Shown here: positions 21,777 through 32,023 of the stretch, piece by piece
Layout: every line of letters begins with the position of its first letter
Numbering within the stretch: position 1 is the first letter of the stretch
Source: Asterella californica
Lineage: Eukaryota; Streptophyta; Marchantiopsida; Marchantiales; Aytoniaceae
Assembly: GCA_036924285.1 (NCBI GenBank)
Contig: JAYKYS010000018.1
Span: 6,138,001 to 6,202,000 of the forward strand
Direction of reading: 5' to 3'
DNA: 64,000 bases
Translations under genes and position numbers: made by a program
Notes under the pieces: model-generated
The model's database searches: none
Told to the model about the DNA's origin: nothing
What the model saw: only the letters and a program-made list of their open reading frames with translations

Positions 21777-22612
21777 CGAACCGTCAAAAACTGTACTGAG
21801 TACTTGTCATCAGGACTCCGAACTCTAGCATAATGAGACCCATCGTTCATCACCTTTGTCTCCATCCGAACAGCGGTGATGTATGGTTGGTCTAGTATGA
21901 CAGGATAGGAGGAGGCAGATGACTGTATAAAGAAATGCTGATCAACCTCTACATCCCCAATCCTTACACGCATATTGGGACAAGCTCCGTATAACTCACC
22001 CTTTTGGTTATTTGCAGCTCGAAGCACCCAACCATGATTCCTTTCGATTGACCACTGTCCTTTTTCATACACCTCCTTGGAAATGATGTTGATCTCCGAC
22101 CCGTGATCCACAAGTGCAGGTACTGGCTCAGAAAGTCCTCCAAGCCGAACTTGCGTCTCTGTTGTCGCTCTTGCCCAGTGCTTCTCCTTGAAATTGCTGT
22201 CTGCGCTTGACCCATCCTCTTCAAACTCTTCATCTTCATTCTCAATAACAGCAGGACTAGCAACCCATGCCTCATACTTATCATCTTCGAACTGATCAAC
22301 ACCAATAGCATCTACTGCTCCAACCATCTGACTACTTACTTGTTCAGTCAATACCTGTCTCTTTCTCTTCATGATGTCTATTATCAACTCATGAAACTCT
22401 CTCTTTGCGATACCAAGCACTTCACGAAGAGTAAACTCAACTCTAGCATCCAAAATGCGTTGCTCTAGAACAGCACGCAAGTCTATTGTTGTTTCGATGT
22501 CTGCCGCTAACTTGTAAGCTGGAGCTTTTCCCTTCTCCTGTGCTGTAAACCTCTTTCTCCGTACTCTATCTGTAGCAGTAGTCTCTTGTGGCAAATCCTG
22601 TACACCTTCCAT
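21777..22612 (-). pseudogene. Ty3/gypsy pre-protease and retropepsin region, 3'-truncated
   Basis: The frame opens with MEGVQDLPQET and a basic linker. Helical segments DLRAVLEQRILDARVEFTLR and VLGIAKREFHELIIDIMKRK and an acidic stretch follow. The retropepsin core is PALVDHGSEINIISKEVYEK, with the flap/late motif SSASSYPVILDQPYIT. The active site reads Asp-His-Gly rather than Asp-Thr/Ser-Gly. After SVQFLTV the frame runs across the breakpoint into antisense sequence of the neighbouring + strand element (to 21482), so the last 98 or so codons are not element protein. Confidence 0.8.
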
Positions 22613-22880
22613 AGGATCTACTGCAGGTGGTGGAGCTGTAGAGGTAGAAGGTATATCCTCTGCAGCATGAAATCTTCCAGCTGGTACAGATGATGATGGT
22701 TCCGCTGCTCTCCTCCTTGTAACCCTCCGACGGTCACTGTCCTCTGGTACTCCTGCATCTAAATCAGAAGCGTCTTCTTTTGTCTTCGATCATGGCATCT
22801 TGTTCACCACTCGTCTCTAAAAACGCTCGAATAGAAGTTGCATCTACTGGGTCTCTCCATCCAGTAGCTCTCCTAATGCT

Positions 22881-24299
22881 TTAAGCACCTCTCTTCATCA
22901 TTTCAACCGGAACCTCAACAGCCTGCTCAACCATAGTTGGATTAGAGCGCACCTCAACTCTCCCAGTATATACATCAGCCTCCGCAGGACCCGCAGTCAT
23001 CGCTGTAGTATTCGCACCAGTAAGTGCTGGAAGAGAACTCCTCATTCCTCCTCTTCCAAAATATGTATTCAGAGGCTGTCCAGTGGCGGTTAGATACAAC
23101 CTGTTGTTCTGATAGTTGACTACGCCCTCTCGCAAGGCAACCGCCAAGTCTTGACAGTCTCCTCTGAGATGATCTGGACTATCGCACCAAATACATCTCC
23201 TGGTAAAGGTTCCTCCTATAGGTCGGGCACCTGGTGCAACAGGTCGTTGATCTCTCCTCAAGTCTGCCATCTCAACCCTCAAATCTCTCAACTGTTGAGT
23301 AAGTTCTTCTATCAAGTTATGTTGATTTCGGTTCTCAACAGGTTGCTGCTGCTGTCTAGGTCCTCTCTGTGCTGGGATAAGTACTGCAGGCGCTTGAGGA
23401 ACCACTTGAGGAACCACTTGGGGAACCACTATAGGTGCTTGAGGAATCACAATAGGTGCTTGAGGTATTGCAAGAGGAGCTACATGAACATGAGGAGCTA
23501 CTCTCTGCTCTGGCAAGGTCTCTGGCTGCAGTACCATCCTACCACGACGTTGTTTAGCAAGGGTGGATACTGCTTCTTTTACTCTCCTCCAATCAGATGT
23601 AACTCCCCCTTCAGCCCCTCGATCAGCCAACATGAAACAAAGCCTGTCTGCTGTGAACTCATCCAGAGCCCCTAAGAACAACTCTGTCTTCCTAGCATCC
23701 AACGTCAACCTCTCTAGACCAGAAAGCTGAGAGTACCTCTTCTCAAATTCACGGATCACTTCATTCAATCCCATGGGACGTCCAGGCTGACGCTCTATCC
23801 AATCCATGAGAGTTCTTCTGGTGACTCTTTCAGAGTCCTCTTCTAGAAATTCTTCTCTCAGTGCACGTTCAAACAGAGTCCACCCACCTAAATGTCTTCT
23901 CTGTAAATTTCTAACCTTCTCTCTCAATTCAAGGACGACAGTCAACTCAAAGCTTAGAATTATCTCAACTTCAGGTGCCCTGACCAACTCCATTTCACCT
24001 ACATACTCCCGCAGGTACCTAGTAACATCTCTCCCATCAAATCGTCCACATCGACCAACAACTGCTTGTAACGCCTTCGTGGATTTCTGCTCACCTCCTC
24101 CAACTGCAGGCTGTTGTTGAATCAAGGCAGCCAACGCCTGAAGAACTTGAGATGTGTCTATGGCAGGCTGTGCTGCTGCTGTTGGAACCACCGTAGGTCC
24201 TCCTTGAGAACCAACTCCATCCTTACCAGGAGTCCCTTGAACATGAGCACCTTGAGCAGCAGCCAACCCTTGTACAGCAGCACTGTGATCCATTTTCAA
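22881..24299 (-). CDS. Ty3/gypsy gag (472 residues)
   Basis: This is an uninterrupted 472-codon frame starting at the first ATG after the primer-binding site (MKMDHSAAVQGLAAAQ). The N-terminal third is Gln/Ala-rich. The middle holds the capsid-like gag domain (GRFDGRDVTRYLREYVGEME, WTLFERALREEFLEEDSERV, EVIREFEKRYSQLSGLERLT, DARKTELFLGALDEFTADRL). A Pro/Val-rich repeat segment follows (VIPQAPIVVPQVVPQVVPQ, about residues 275-310), then a coiled-coil-like stretch (HNLIEELTQQLRDLRVEMAD) and one zinc knuckle CIWCDSPDHLRGDC near residue 375. It would form virus-like particles. It looks intact, but the element lacks its polymerase. Confidence 0.85.
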   Translation of the reverse strand: MKMDHSAAVQGLAAAQGAHVQGTPGKDGVGSQGGPTVVPTAAAQPAIDTSQVLQALAALIQQQPAVGGGEQKSTKALQAVVGRCGRFDGRDVTRYLREYVGEMELVRAPEVEIILSFELTVVLELREKVRNLQRRHLGGWTLFERALREEFLEEDSERVTRRTLMDWIERQPGRPMGLNEVIREFEKRYSQLSGLERLTLDARKTELFLGALDEFTADRLCFMLADRGAEGGVTSDWRRVKEAVSTLAKQRRGRMVLQPETLPEQRVAPHVHVAPLAIPQAPIVIPQAPIVVPQVVPQVVPQAPAVLIPAQRGPRQQQQPVENRNQHNLIEELTQQLRDLRVEMADLRRDQRPVAPGARPIGGTFTRRCIWCDSPDHLRGDCQDLAVALREGVVNYQNNRLYLTATGQPLNTYFGRGGMRSSLPALTGANTTAMTAGPAEADVYTGRVEVRSNPTMVEQAVEVPVEMMKRGA

Positions 24300-24340
24300 C
24301 CCAATCTAGCCAATTCTCCAAATCGATAACCGCAATTGCT

Positions 24341-24356
24341 CTTAGTGGAAGCACCA
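24341..24356 (-). other. Primer-binding site of the - strand gypsy element
   Basis: On the - strand, after the LTR end ...CGACA and two bases (TC), the sequence reads TGGTGCTTCCACTAAG. It starts with TGG, complementary to the CCA end of a tRNA, as required. I cannot name the tRNA. Confidence 0.5.
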
Positions 24357-24804
24357 GATGTCGTGGCGAGAGTCTTTCTTGGGGAGGGCGGACCTCCTGA
24401 CTGTGATAGATCAAAGAGAAATGACCAGAAAGGAAAATAGGTCGCTGCAGATGATGAAATCTCAAAACACAACCTCTTGTGCCCACCAATTGCAAAACAA
24501 ACACTCAAGCACGCACTCAGGTATACAAATATGTCTCTCCGGAGTAGAAATAGCTTTATTTCAGCGTCAACTGCTTCACTGTTAAGAAAATATCTCTCTC
24601 CTCCTCTCCTAAGTCCTTCTCAGCTGAAAATTCCAAGGAATTTGATCTTACGACAACCAAAGCCTTGTCAAAAACGATCTCCTTCCAATAAACCACCTCT
24701 GTCCGTTCAATTCTACTCCTTCCAAACCTCAAAACTGTGTAACATATGAGGTTCTTGTCTCCAAAACACTTTCCTGCCTCTCTCACGATCTCCCCTGTTC
24801 ACTC

Positions 24805-25084
24805 CACTCAATTCTGTCAGAAAAATCGATCCTCACTCAGCCTCCAAGCTTCTCAGCGTCTCCTCTCCTCAATCCACTCAATTCTGTCAGAAAAATCGAT
24901 CTCCACTCAGCCTCCAAGCTTCTCAGCGTCTCCCCTCCTCAATCCACTCAATTCTGTCAGAAAAATCGATCCCCACTCAGCCTCCAAGCTTCTCAGCGTC
25001 TCCTCTCCTCAATCCACTCAATTCTGTCAGAAAAATCGATCCTCACTCAGCCTCCAAGCTTCTCAGCGTCTCCTCTCCTCAATC
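24805..25084. repeat. Four tandem copies of a 70-bp repeat in the LTR
   Basis: The marker ATTCTGTCAG recurs at 24811, 24881, 24951 and 25021, a constant 70-bp spacing. Each unit continues AAAAATCGAT...CACTCAGCCTCCAAGC and TTCTCAGCGTCTCC. Units differ by only one to three bases, so the array is young or homogenised. It lies in the part of the LTR near the gag side. Confidence 0.95.
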
Positions 25085-25479
25085 CCTAATTCTGCTCCTT
25101 TTTCCTCCTTCCGCATCAGTTCTCTCAGAAAACTCTCTTGAAAAGTGTCCCCCGATCTCCAGCCGTCGCAGGTATTAAACCTAAAAGTTAAGGCCCCAGC
25201 TTAAGCTGCCCCCTGCTGTCCTTATAAGTGCAGTGACTTATCACAAGCAGGGCCCTAGCTTAAGCTGCCCCCTTGCTGTCCTTATGCGTACAGAGCATTA
25301 TTTACAAAGTTGGCCCCTTTTTAATACAAGTTTCACAGTTGTCTCCACAAACTCTACCCCTACACTAATAAAGGTTCACATAGCTTCATTCTCCATCGCA
25401 AGCCTACTTGATGCTTATTTAACTAATTAGCAAAAGTTTCTTGTGCTCTTGATGCCATCTTGAATATACTACAAGCCAT

Positions 25480-25800
25480 CCAATGTAGGTCGAAGCCCTA
25501 ACACTTATGAGGCTGCCCCACAGGGCTTACAGCCCCCTCATATGCACACCAGGTATCTCCCATAGTATATTCAGGATGGCATGCGGAGGCTTAGGCCAGG
25601 AAGCCCACGATTAAGGGAGATATCGGTCTCCCGCCCCTAGGTATACAGGACATGGCTGAATACCAACATAGACTCCCATCCGGGAGGCCAACATGCCAGA
25701 ATAGGAACCAGAGGCCAGGAGGGATTGATCCTGAGACCACTTCCCTCCTAGGCAGGCGCCCTATCACTGGGATGGCCTTTGGTTCCGTTTAAAAAGCTTT
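25480..25800 (-). repeat. tRNA-like, SINE-resembling module inside the LTR
   Basis: On the - strand, 25777-25713 reads GGCCATCCCAGTGATAGGGC... and ends ...CCTCCTGGCC. It has a box A-like TGATAGGGCGCC (25766-25755) and a box B-like GGATCAATCCC (25731-25721), spaced as in a tRNA, with GGCC/GGCC pairing at the ends. The following 230 bp down to about 25480 have a relative in the same relative position of the LTR at 5753-6968 (about 6250-6530). It may be an old SINE insertion or an RNA polymerase III-type element of the LTR. Confidence 0.45.
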
Positions 25801-26278
25801 TACAGTCTGTACATATGCTTTACTAAGGAAATCTTCCTGTAAAGTCTTTACTAGCTTTCTTTACGCTAACTTCTCCATACAACTCCGTTTTAAACGAGTA
25901 AAGAGTCAAAACTATAGTACTTGTGAACACCTACACACCCACGCTATCAGATTTTGAGTTCGAGTCTCGAGCCAGAATCGACGGATTTCTCTCTTTCACA
26001 TATTTCACAGCTTAAAACTCGTACTAACTATTGCTTAAAACACTTTCTGTCAAAACTAGAAGCATGAGGTCGCTCTCCTCGTCGAGCTTTACATTCTGGT
26101 GTCTTTCGACTCCCTCGGGGGTGATATTCCAACCCAAGCTAGGGGGCAGCTTGTCAAGCATGGCCCCAGCTTAGCTCCTACCTAGCTTGTTAAGCTGCAG
26201 GGCAGCTTCCTTTAAACAATATAGAAAAAAATCTCTTTGCATTACTTTTCACTGTACAAACTTATGTACAATACGACA

Positions 26279-27836
26279 ACGCTCTTCAGAAGATCGAAAT
26301 CAGCGAGGTGAGCTTCGAGTGAGGAAATCAACAAGGAGAAATTGAGTGAGGACATAGCGATTAGAAGCTAGCAAGAAGGCGAGGTCGAATTGCTAAAACA
26401 CAGGAAGCAATACTGAGTGAAACGCGTTTCCTGAGAATCTCTCGGAAGCCGACATTGGAAGTAGCTGAGTGAAATCGGAGGTGGGTGGCTCAATCGAGTG
26501 AGGCGTAGACAGGAGCTGACGACAGATGCAGCTCAGTGAGGTCGCATTGGATCTGGGACCAAAGCCAGAAGCGCGCAGAAGGTCGAAGGCAACTCGGGAA
26601 GCAGAAGAAGACTGTAGAGGTTCTTCCCACGTTCTTTCCCCTTCCCACTTCTTCTCGCCTTTGTTTGGTATCCCCCGCGCTTCCCCGGTTATTTGCATGC
26701 AGCCTGATCGATTACCCCCATCCCCATTTTTTCCTATTGTGACATTGGGTGCGGAAGCACAGCCCAATTTCTGTCATACATCTTCTTGATTCTTCCTAAG
26801 TTCAATTCGAGCTTCCCTACCCATCGTCCTCAAATTGACGATCCCAGCTATCGATTTCCCTACCCGATTACTCCTCTCCTCCCGAAACCTGGAACAGAAG
26901 ACGCTTCGGAAGATTGGAACATCTTCGGAAGACTGTCTTCGGAAGTCGACTGTAATCAATTCGTATCAAGAGTGGATTTGTGTTGCTTTTGTGTTAAGAG
27001 AGGCTTGGTACGAATCCTGAGTGGTGTGGTGAATTCTTTTGTTATTTCGAGAAGTTGAAAGTCGGAAACTAGGCCTGTGCCTCCCGGTCTTCCAAGCTTC
27101 TCAACTCCACATCTTCCTAGAGAGACTAGAAGACTGAAAGGCTGGCAAAATGAGCGAGAAGACGTGAGGGTCCATTTCGGGTCTCTTCTATCCGACCCAT
27201 AGCAGCCATTCCTTCTTCTTCCCAAACTTAGGAGAGAGTCGTGAGAAGACTTGCTGACAGAATCTGGAGAGAATGGTCGAGGGTCATGTCTTTCCACTGA
27301 GGAGCAAGCTTCTTCTGAGTGCGTATGAGAGATGAGAAGTCAGAAGAACAGAGTGCAATTGTCTTGAGTCTGTTGTGAGGATAGACTGCGCGTAAGAAGA
27401 GAAGACAAGTGAGACCAGTGAAGGGAAGCCTGACTTCGGGAGGTCTTCCGAGAAAGACATTGAATCGGAAACTGTCCTGGGTGTCTTCCCAGAGACCACT
27501 GTCACCGCAGGAGCCCGCAACCATCTTCTGAACCTGTCATGCACTTTATGTTTCACGAATCTTGTATCTTCTGATAGGAAGTAGGATGTAATGCAAGGTG
27601 GGTTGTCTTCTTAGTAATCCATGCGAGACCTTGCTTAGATAGGGTTGTTTAGATATTGCTCGGAAGACGAGAGCTATCTAGGAAGTACTGTTAGAATCCC
27701 GGAAGACGGAGTAGCTGTCTTCAGAAAGACTAGTTTGGTCTTCTGAGAAGCAGAAGCTAGACTGTGGGCACTTGGGAAGGATTGAGCCTTCAGCTCATAG
27801 TAGGTGCTTGTGGCTTAGTGCAACAGATCTTCCAGT
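26279..27836. other. GAAGAC-rich non-coding block, possible LTR or leader
   Basis: Short frames on both strands show no domain. From about 26880 the hexamer GAAGAC or GTCTTC recurs very often (for example 26898, 26933, 26939, 27249, 27481, 27719). The block precedes the unrecognised + strand ORF and may be its LTR or 5' leader, but no LTR ends or primer site could be fixed. Confidence 0.4.
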
Positions 27837-27906
27837 ATGACGATGCATCCTCGAGGGTTGGTGTTATCAACAGCGGAGTTGGCCGAGACCACCCTTCCTC
27901 AAGGAG

Positions 27907-29160
27907 TTGGGTCTCGATTTCTTCCTATGGGATTGGAACCTCGCAGACCAAGGACTTCTGGAGGAGGTGTGGGCAGCGTTACCACCTCGCAACCGTGTAC
28001 CTGTGAAGGCAGGAGTAGCTCGAGGAAGACCATCTTCCTGGACTGAAGATTGGTGGCGCAGGGCTTTTCACATGCCAGATTCCGAGGACCGAGGGTATTG
28101 GTTTGAGAAGAAGATTTTGCCCAGGGTCGTGAGTGCGTGGCATGTGCCTGGGAGCACCACTTGTCTTTTCGTGGAAGACAGGCAGGGTAGGAATGGATGG
28201 AAGATCGAATCTTACCGGGAGCCGAAGAAGCAACTTCTGACGAAGCTGTTTCTGCATCTCTTCCCCAAGGGGAAAGCGCAGAAGACGAGGTACATGAGAG
28301 ATCAGGACGTAGAGTTCCTGGAAGCAGTGTGGGATAAAAGACTACCCATCTACTGAGGCGCATACGTCCACAACTATGTACAGGCGGAGCTAGTGTACTT
28401 GGATACCCCGGCGGGAGGACACTTGACACCTTTCCTCTGCTACTTGTACGTAGCCATGGGGGATCTTAGGGGAGATCAGCTGGCGGAGTATGGGCCAACA
28501 GGGCAACAGGAGGAGAAGGAGGAGACCTCAGAAGACGATGACCGAGCAGCAGCCGCAACTCCTCCTCCCACTCTGATGCCACAGCTGAGGCCCGGCTCTC
28601 ACCAAAAGACGCTTCTGGTGAGGGAAGACGAGTCTAGTGGGTCGGAAGACGCCATGCCACCGAGGAAGATGGGTCCTAGAAGTGTACCTAGGAAGCCCAC
28701 CTCCCTCATTCATTCAGGATCAGAGTCCGACTCGGAAGAAGATCTGCTGAGCACCCGATCGGAGCAGAAGACCGCTTCTGCAACACCTGGGAGTCTTCCG
28801 AAGACTCCAAAAGACAAGAGAAGAAGGGATACTCCTACTGTGATGCGGGGAAGCGCAGTGAAGAGAACTGCTCCTGCCACGAAAGATCTTCCACCCCGGA
28901 AGATGAGAAGAGTAGCTTCTTCTCGTGCGCAGAAGATGAAGGTCATTGTGGTGGAAGAGGCTTCCTTGCCTCTGGAAGACGAGGTCGACACCTCAGAGCG
29001 AGTAGTGGAGATAAACTTGTCTTCCGCAGGAAGAAGACTGGAAGAGTTCAGCGCCTTCTTCCACAAGGAGATCCAGCCAGCTATGGAGTTGCGGGAGAAG
29101 AGAGCGAAGACTCAGGAGAGGCCCTTGCAACCTGGATTCAGTCTGCGCACCTTGCTGTGA
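27907..29160 (+). pseudogene. Unrecognised ORF, globular N-part and charged C-part, one stop
   Basis: One frame stays open for about 418 codons apart from a single TGA at 28354-28356. The N-terminal 150 residues look globular and tryptophan-rich (SWTEDWWRRAFHMPDSEDRG, WFEKKILPRVVSAWHVPG, KKQLLTKLFLHLFPKGKAQK). After the stop come VHNYVQAELVYLDTPAGGHL and CYLYVAMGDLRG. The rest is a low-complexity, acidic/basic segment (EEKEETSEDDD, SGSESDSEEDLLS, PKTPKDKRRRD), ending near the helical EEFSAFFHKEIQPAMELREK. I do not recognise the family. The GAAGAC excess matches the gypsy fragment at 16743-21775, so it may be an extra ORF of the same retroelement group. A degenerate host-like gene is the alternative. 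Confidence 0.45.
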
Positions 29161-30138
29161 CAAGAAGAAGACCAGAAGAAGACAGAGTCGCTGGAAGCTA
29201 GTCTCCGCACCATGGAGAAGCTCGCAGCCAGATACAAGACGGAAGAAGCCGCTTCTGACAAGGAGCTGGTGCAACCAGGAGATGCAAGCGCGTGTACAGC
29301 AGCGCGATCAGGAGGTCCTTCGAGTGCGGGAGAAGATCACCGTCCTTGCCGAGGAGAAGACCACATGGAAGACGCAGCGAGAAGCCGCAGAAGCGCGAGT
29401 TGCAGTTGAGAAGACGCAGCGGAAAGCAGCAGAGGCTCGTGCACAGGAGATGCTAGCACAGTCGGTGGAAGCGCTTCGAAAGAAGTTTAACTTCACCGCG
29501 GGTAGGAAGTTACTTACCTTAGCTAGAGGATGGGACAGCGAGTCCAAGACAATGTTGGTGGAATGCAGGGAGAGCATGTTCAGGTACTTGGATCGGTAGA
29601 TAGAGAGAGCGAAGACACTTTATGATCTTCCCTCGCTTCCGATACTTGCAACTGCATCTTCTCAAGCTCCAGCACCATGTACTGGATCCGGAATGGAGAA
29701 GGAGGAGTTCGACCTCGCTATGCACTTGGTAGTGACAGCGTTGGAAGCCGAGAAGACACCGGAAGAAGCCCCAAAAGACAAGATGTTTTCTAGAAGACAG
29801 GAAGACGAGCCGTCTTCCCAGGTATTCTGCGTGGAGGAAGCGACTTCTCCGGACCCCTATGAGGTCGCCATGGTCCCTAGTACCGCACCGTGCCTCAGAA
29901 GACCAAAGACGCATCACTCGACTCTGCTTCCCAGAAGACGCTTCCGTCTTCCGAAGCAGAAGCCGAAGCCGAGGAAGACGCGGCCGCAACGACAGCAGGG
30001 CCTGCGAAGAGCGATGAGAGAGAAGTTACCTCAGTGACACCCGAGGTAAGCGCAGGGCTTCCCAGCCCATCAGAAGCCGAGCTAGTAGCTCCGATAGGAG
30101 CAGATCAGGTAGAGATTGCCACGGAGCAATCAGAGTAG
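29161..30138 (+). pseudogene. Coiled-coil continuation of the unrecognised ORF, frameshifted
   Basis: The frame at 29282-29599 encodes a long heptad-like helix (QQRDQEVLRVREKITVLAEE, EAAEARVAVEKTQRKAAEAR, QEMLAQSVEALRKKF) with an internal 12-residue near-repeat. A segment ESKTMLVECRESMFRYLDR follows. After a TAG, the frame at 29693-30037 begins MEKEEFDLAMHLVVTALEAE and becomes basic and Pro-rich. The upstream linker QKKTESLEASLRTMEKLAAR is also helical. Frames change at least twice, so the gene is broken. No enzymatic motif is seen. The coiled coil suggests a structural, gag-like or filament-like protein. Confidence 0.4.
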
Positions 30139-31709
30139 CTAGTAACCGAAGGTTGACAATTCTAGATTTAGTAGGAACAAACATGCTATCTTAAGGGTGG
30201 CAGTTTTCCATGTAAAATTAGTTAGGACACCATGTGGCAGCATAGGTAGCGTAGGCAACAAAGTGGATCGCTAATTAGGAAGAGGAACCGCTTGCATGTG
30301 GGGTGGCAACCTCCTGTCAGCGCCCCTCTCTCCCTGGTGGTCGCCTCCTCTGATTCTCACGGCAGCGACATAAGTAGGATTGCAGCGTAGGAATGTAGCT
30401 AGCTGCTGCACACCCATATCGATTCTATGGTGTAGGTAGACTAAACACATTAGAGACACATGACAAATAGTTCTTGGCACACTACACCCGTCATTGGAAA
30501 CATACGAATAGTCTTGGAATACACAGGAGGGGTCTGCATGCTCGTACCAGCAGTGGTTCGAAGATGTAGATAGAGGTAGTGGACAGTTTAGGAGCAGGAA
30601 ACGGCATCCTCGTGCAGTCCTGTTGACTAGACTGGTGTGTCGAGGAGTAGACGCAGGAAGTAGAGAGAGTGAGCTTCCCAATGCAAATGTGACTTCTTCT
30701 CAGAGAATAGATTGTTGATTTGAGTCCAGAAGCTTAATCCGTGTCTTCTGGATGGTGGGTTCCTTGAATTCGCTCCCAATTGTGCATGGGAAGTGTTCTT
30801 CTTGAGTGGCGGTGACTGTCAACAGCTGTGGAAGTGTAGCTTGGCTCGTTCAGTAGAGCACTTAAGATCTACGTACGGACGGTCTTATGGTTAAGGGATC
30901 CCAGAAGACAGAGTAGCCGGAGCAGCGAAGAGAAGAAGAAAGAAGCCTTCTTCCCGCAACGGAAGACGACATCCTCGAGTAGAAGACGGTGTCACTGTAT
31001 TCACGTTTGCTGTCTTCCTCTCCAAACTATTACAAGCAGGGATGGCTTGTTAGTCAGGATTCGGACTAGAAGCCTATCGGAATCTTAATTTTCTCTTTTC
31101 ATCTTGTTTTCTCTTGTTTGGATTTTCTCTTCTTCCCCATCTTCTTACTTTCTTCTAGTGAGCTTCTGAGACTTCTATTGAGCTTCCGTGAAGGTGAATG
31201 TCGCTGTAGTGCTGCAGGAAGATCATTTCTGTAGGCAGAAGCCTGGGAAGGCTACACGAGGCATTCACCCTGTGATTGATCTAACCCGTTGTAATGTGAG
31301 TGTGAGAGTAAGGTGTAACAGCCGTGCTAGTCGACTTCTGCAAAGTAAGACAATCTTCTGGAGGTGTGAGAAGACGAGCTGAACCCCCAGAAGACGAGAA
31401 TCGCTTCGGGAAGACGGTATCGAGAAGACCGGAAGAAGTGATCTGGAAGCAGGAAGATCATCTTCCCGAACTTCTCTGTGAATAGCTGTGTGATATTTTA
31501 GTTAGTAGGTGTTTGTTTAGTTCCACAACACCTTTTTTGCATGTCTGGAACACGCGTGGTTTTGTGAGAAGACGAGATTTCTAGGCAAAATCCGTGTGTT
31601 TGTGTGTTTGAACAGATCTTAGAACTTAGAGCAGCGTTACTTGTGCAAATCCTCTGTGGGAACGATATCTTGTATACTAAATGGGCAAAAGGAGTAATCA
31701 TGCGTCACT
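30139..31709. other. Non-coding DNA, GAAGAC-rich in its second half
   Basis: No coding frame with a recognisable product is seen. 30900-31450 again holds many GAAGAC/GTCTTC motifs (30905, 30961, 30981, 31011, 31372, 31391, 31411 and others) and may be the 3' LTR or untranslated end of the element that carries the ORF at 27907. No matching LTR pair was found by eye. Confidence 0.4.
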
Positions 31710-31811
31710 ACAATATAACAACCTCCTTCTTGGGAGATGATGAGTCGATTGATCCCTTTACTGATATATCTTCTATAGTGGAGAGTATTCACTTGGTTTG
31801 GTTCTTTAACA
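31710..31811 (+). repeat. 5' LTR of copia element B, truncated
   Basis: From ATATAACAACC to TTCTTTAACA it matches the last 100 or so bases of the 3' LTR at 36262-36503, including ATATCTTCTATAGT and GAGTATTCACTTGG. Sequence upstream of 31710 no longer matches, so the first 140 or so bases of the LTR are lost or replaced. Confidence 0.85.
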
Positions 31812-31823
31812 TGGTATCAGAGC
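31812..31823 (+). other. Primer-binding site, initiator tRNA-Met
   Basis: TGGTATCAGAGC directly follows the LTR end TTTAACA. It is complementary to the 3' end of plant initiator tRNA-Met, the usual primer of copia elements. Confidence 0.9.
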
Positions 31824-32023
31824 TTAGGCACGAGCATTAGCAAGGAGAACGAGGAATCAGAGAGTGAAAAGGACATAGAGTGAGCACACCACCTTCAACT
31901 GAAAAGTGAGAAAAAAGGTGTAAATTTCTGATCAAACTACTTTTGACTGTGTTTTTGGAGAGGAAGGAGATCGAATTAGACAAATCTGAAAGTGGATTTG
32001 GGGTTAAAAAAGACTTTACCTTT

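Larger units (their letters stand above)
21776..26278 (-). mobile_element. 5' half of a Ty3/gypsy element (LTR, PBS, gag, protease), - strand
   Basis: Reading from 26278 downwards: LTR (26278-24359), primer-binding site, gag (24299-22881), then a protease-containing frame (22612 downward) that stops being element-like at about 21780. RT, RNase H, integrase and the 3' LTR are missing. The gag and protease frames are long and almost undamaged, so truncation is the main lesion. Confidence 0.85.
24359..26278 (-). repeat. 5' LTR of the - strand gypsy element (1920 bp)
   Basis: On the + strand it begins TGTCGTGGCGAGAGTC and ends ACAATACGACA, giving TGTCG/CGACA ends. It is related to the 3' LTR at 5753-6968 (opposite orientation) and to the solo LTR at 17328-18655. 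It contains a 70-bp tandem array (24805-25084), a tRNA-like module (25713-25777) and short repeats of the type AGCTTAAGCTGCCCCC (25199-25275, 26130-26215). It is longer than its relatives (1216 and 1328 bp), partly because of the tandem array. Confidence 0.8.

Noticed and set aside
24746..25141. 131-codon Ser/Gln-rich frame on the + strand
   Set aside because: It is a by-product of the 70-bp tandem repeat in the LTR; 70 is not a multiple of 3, so the repeat is read in shifting frames.
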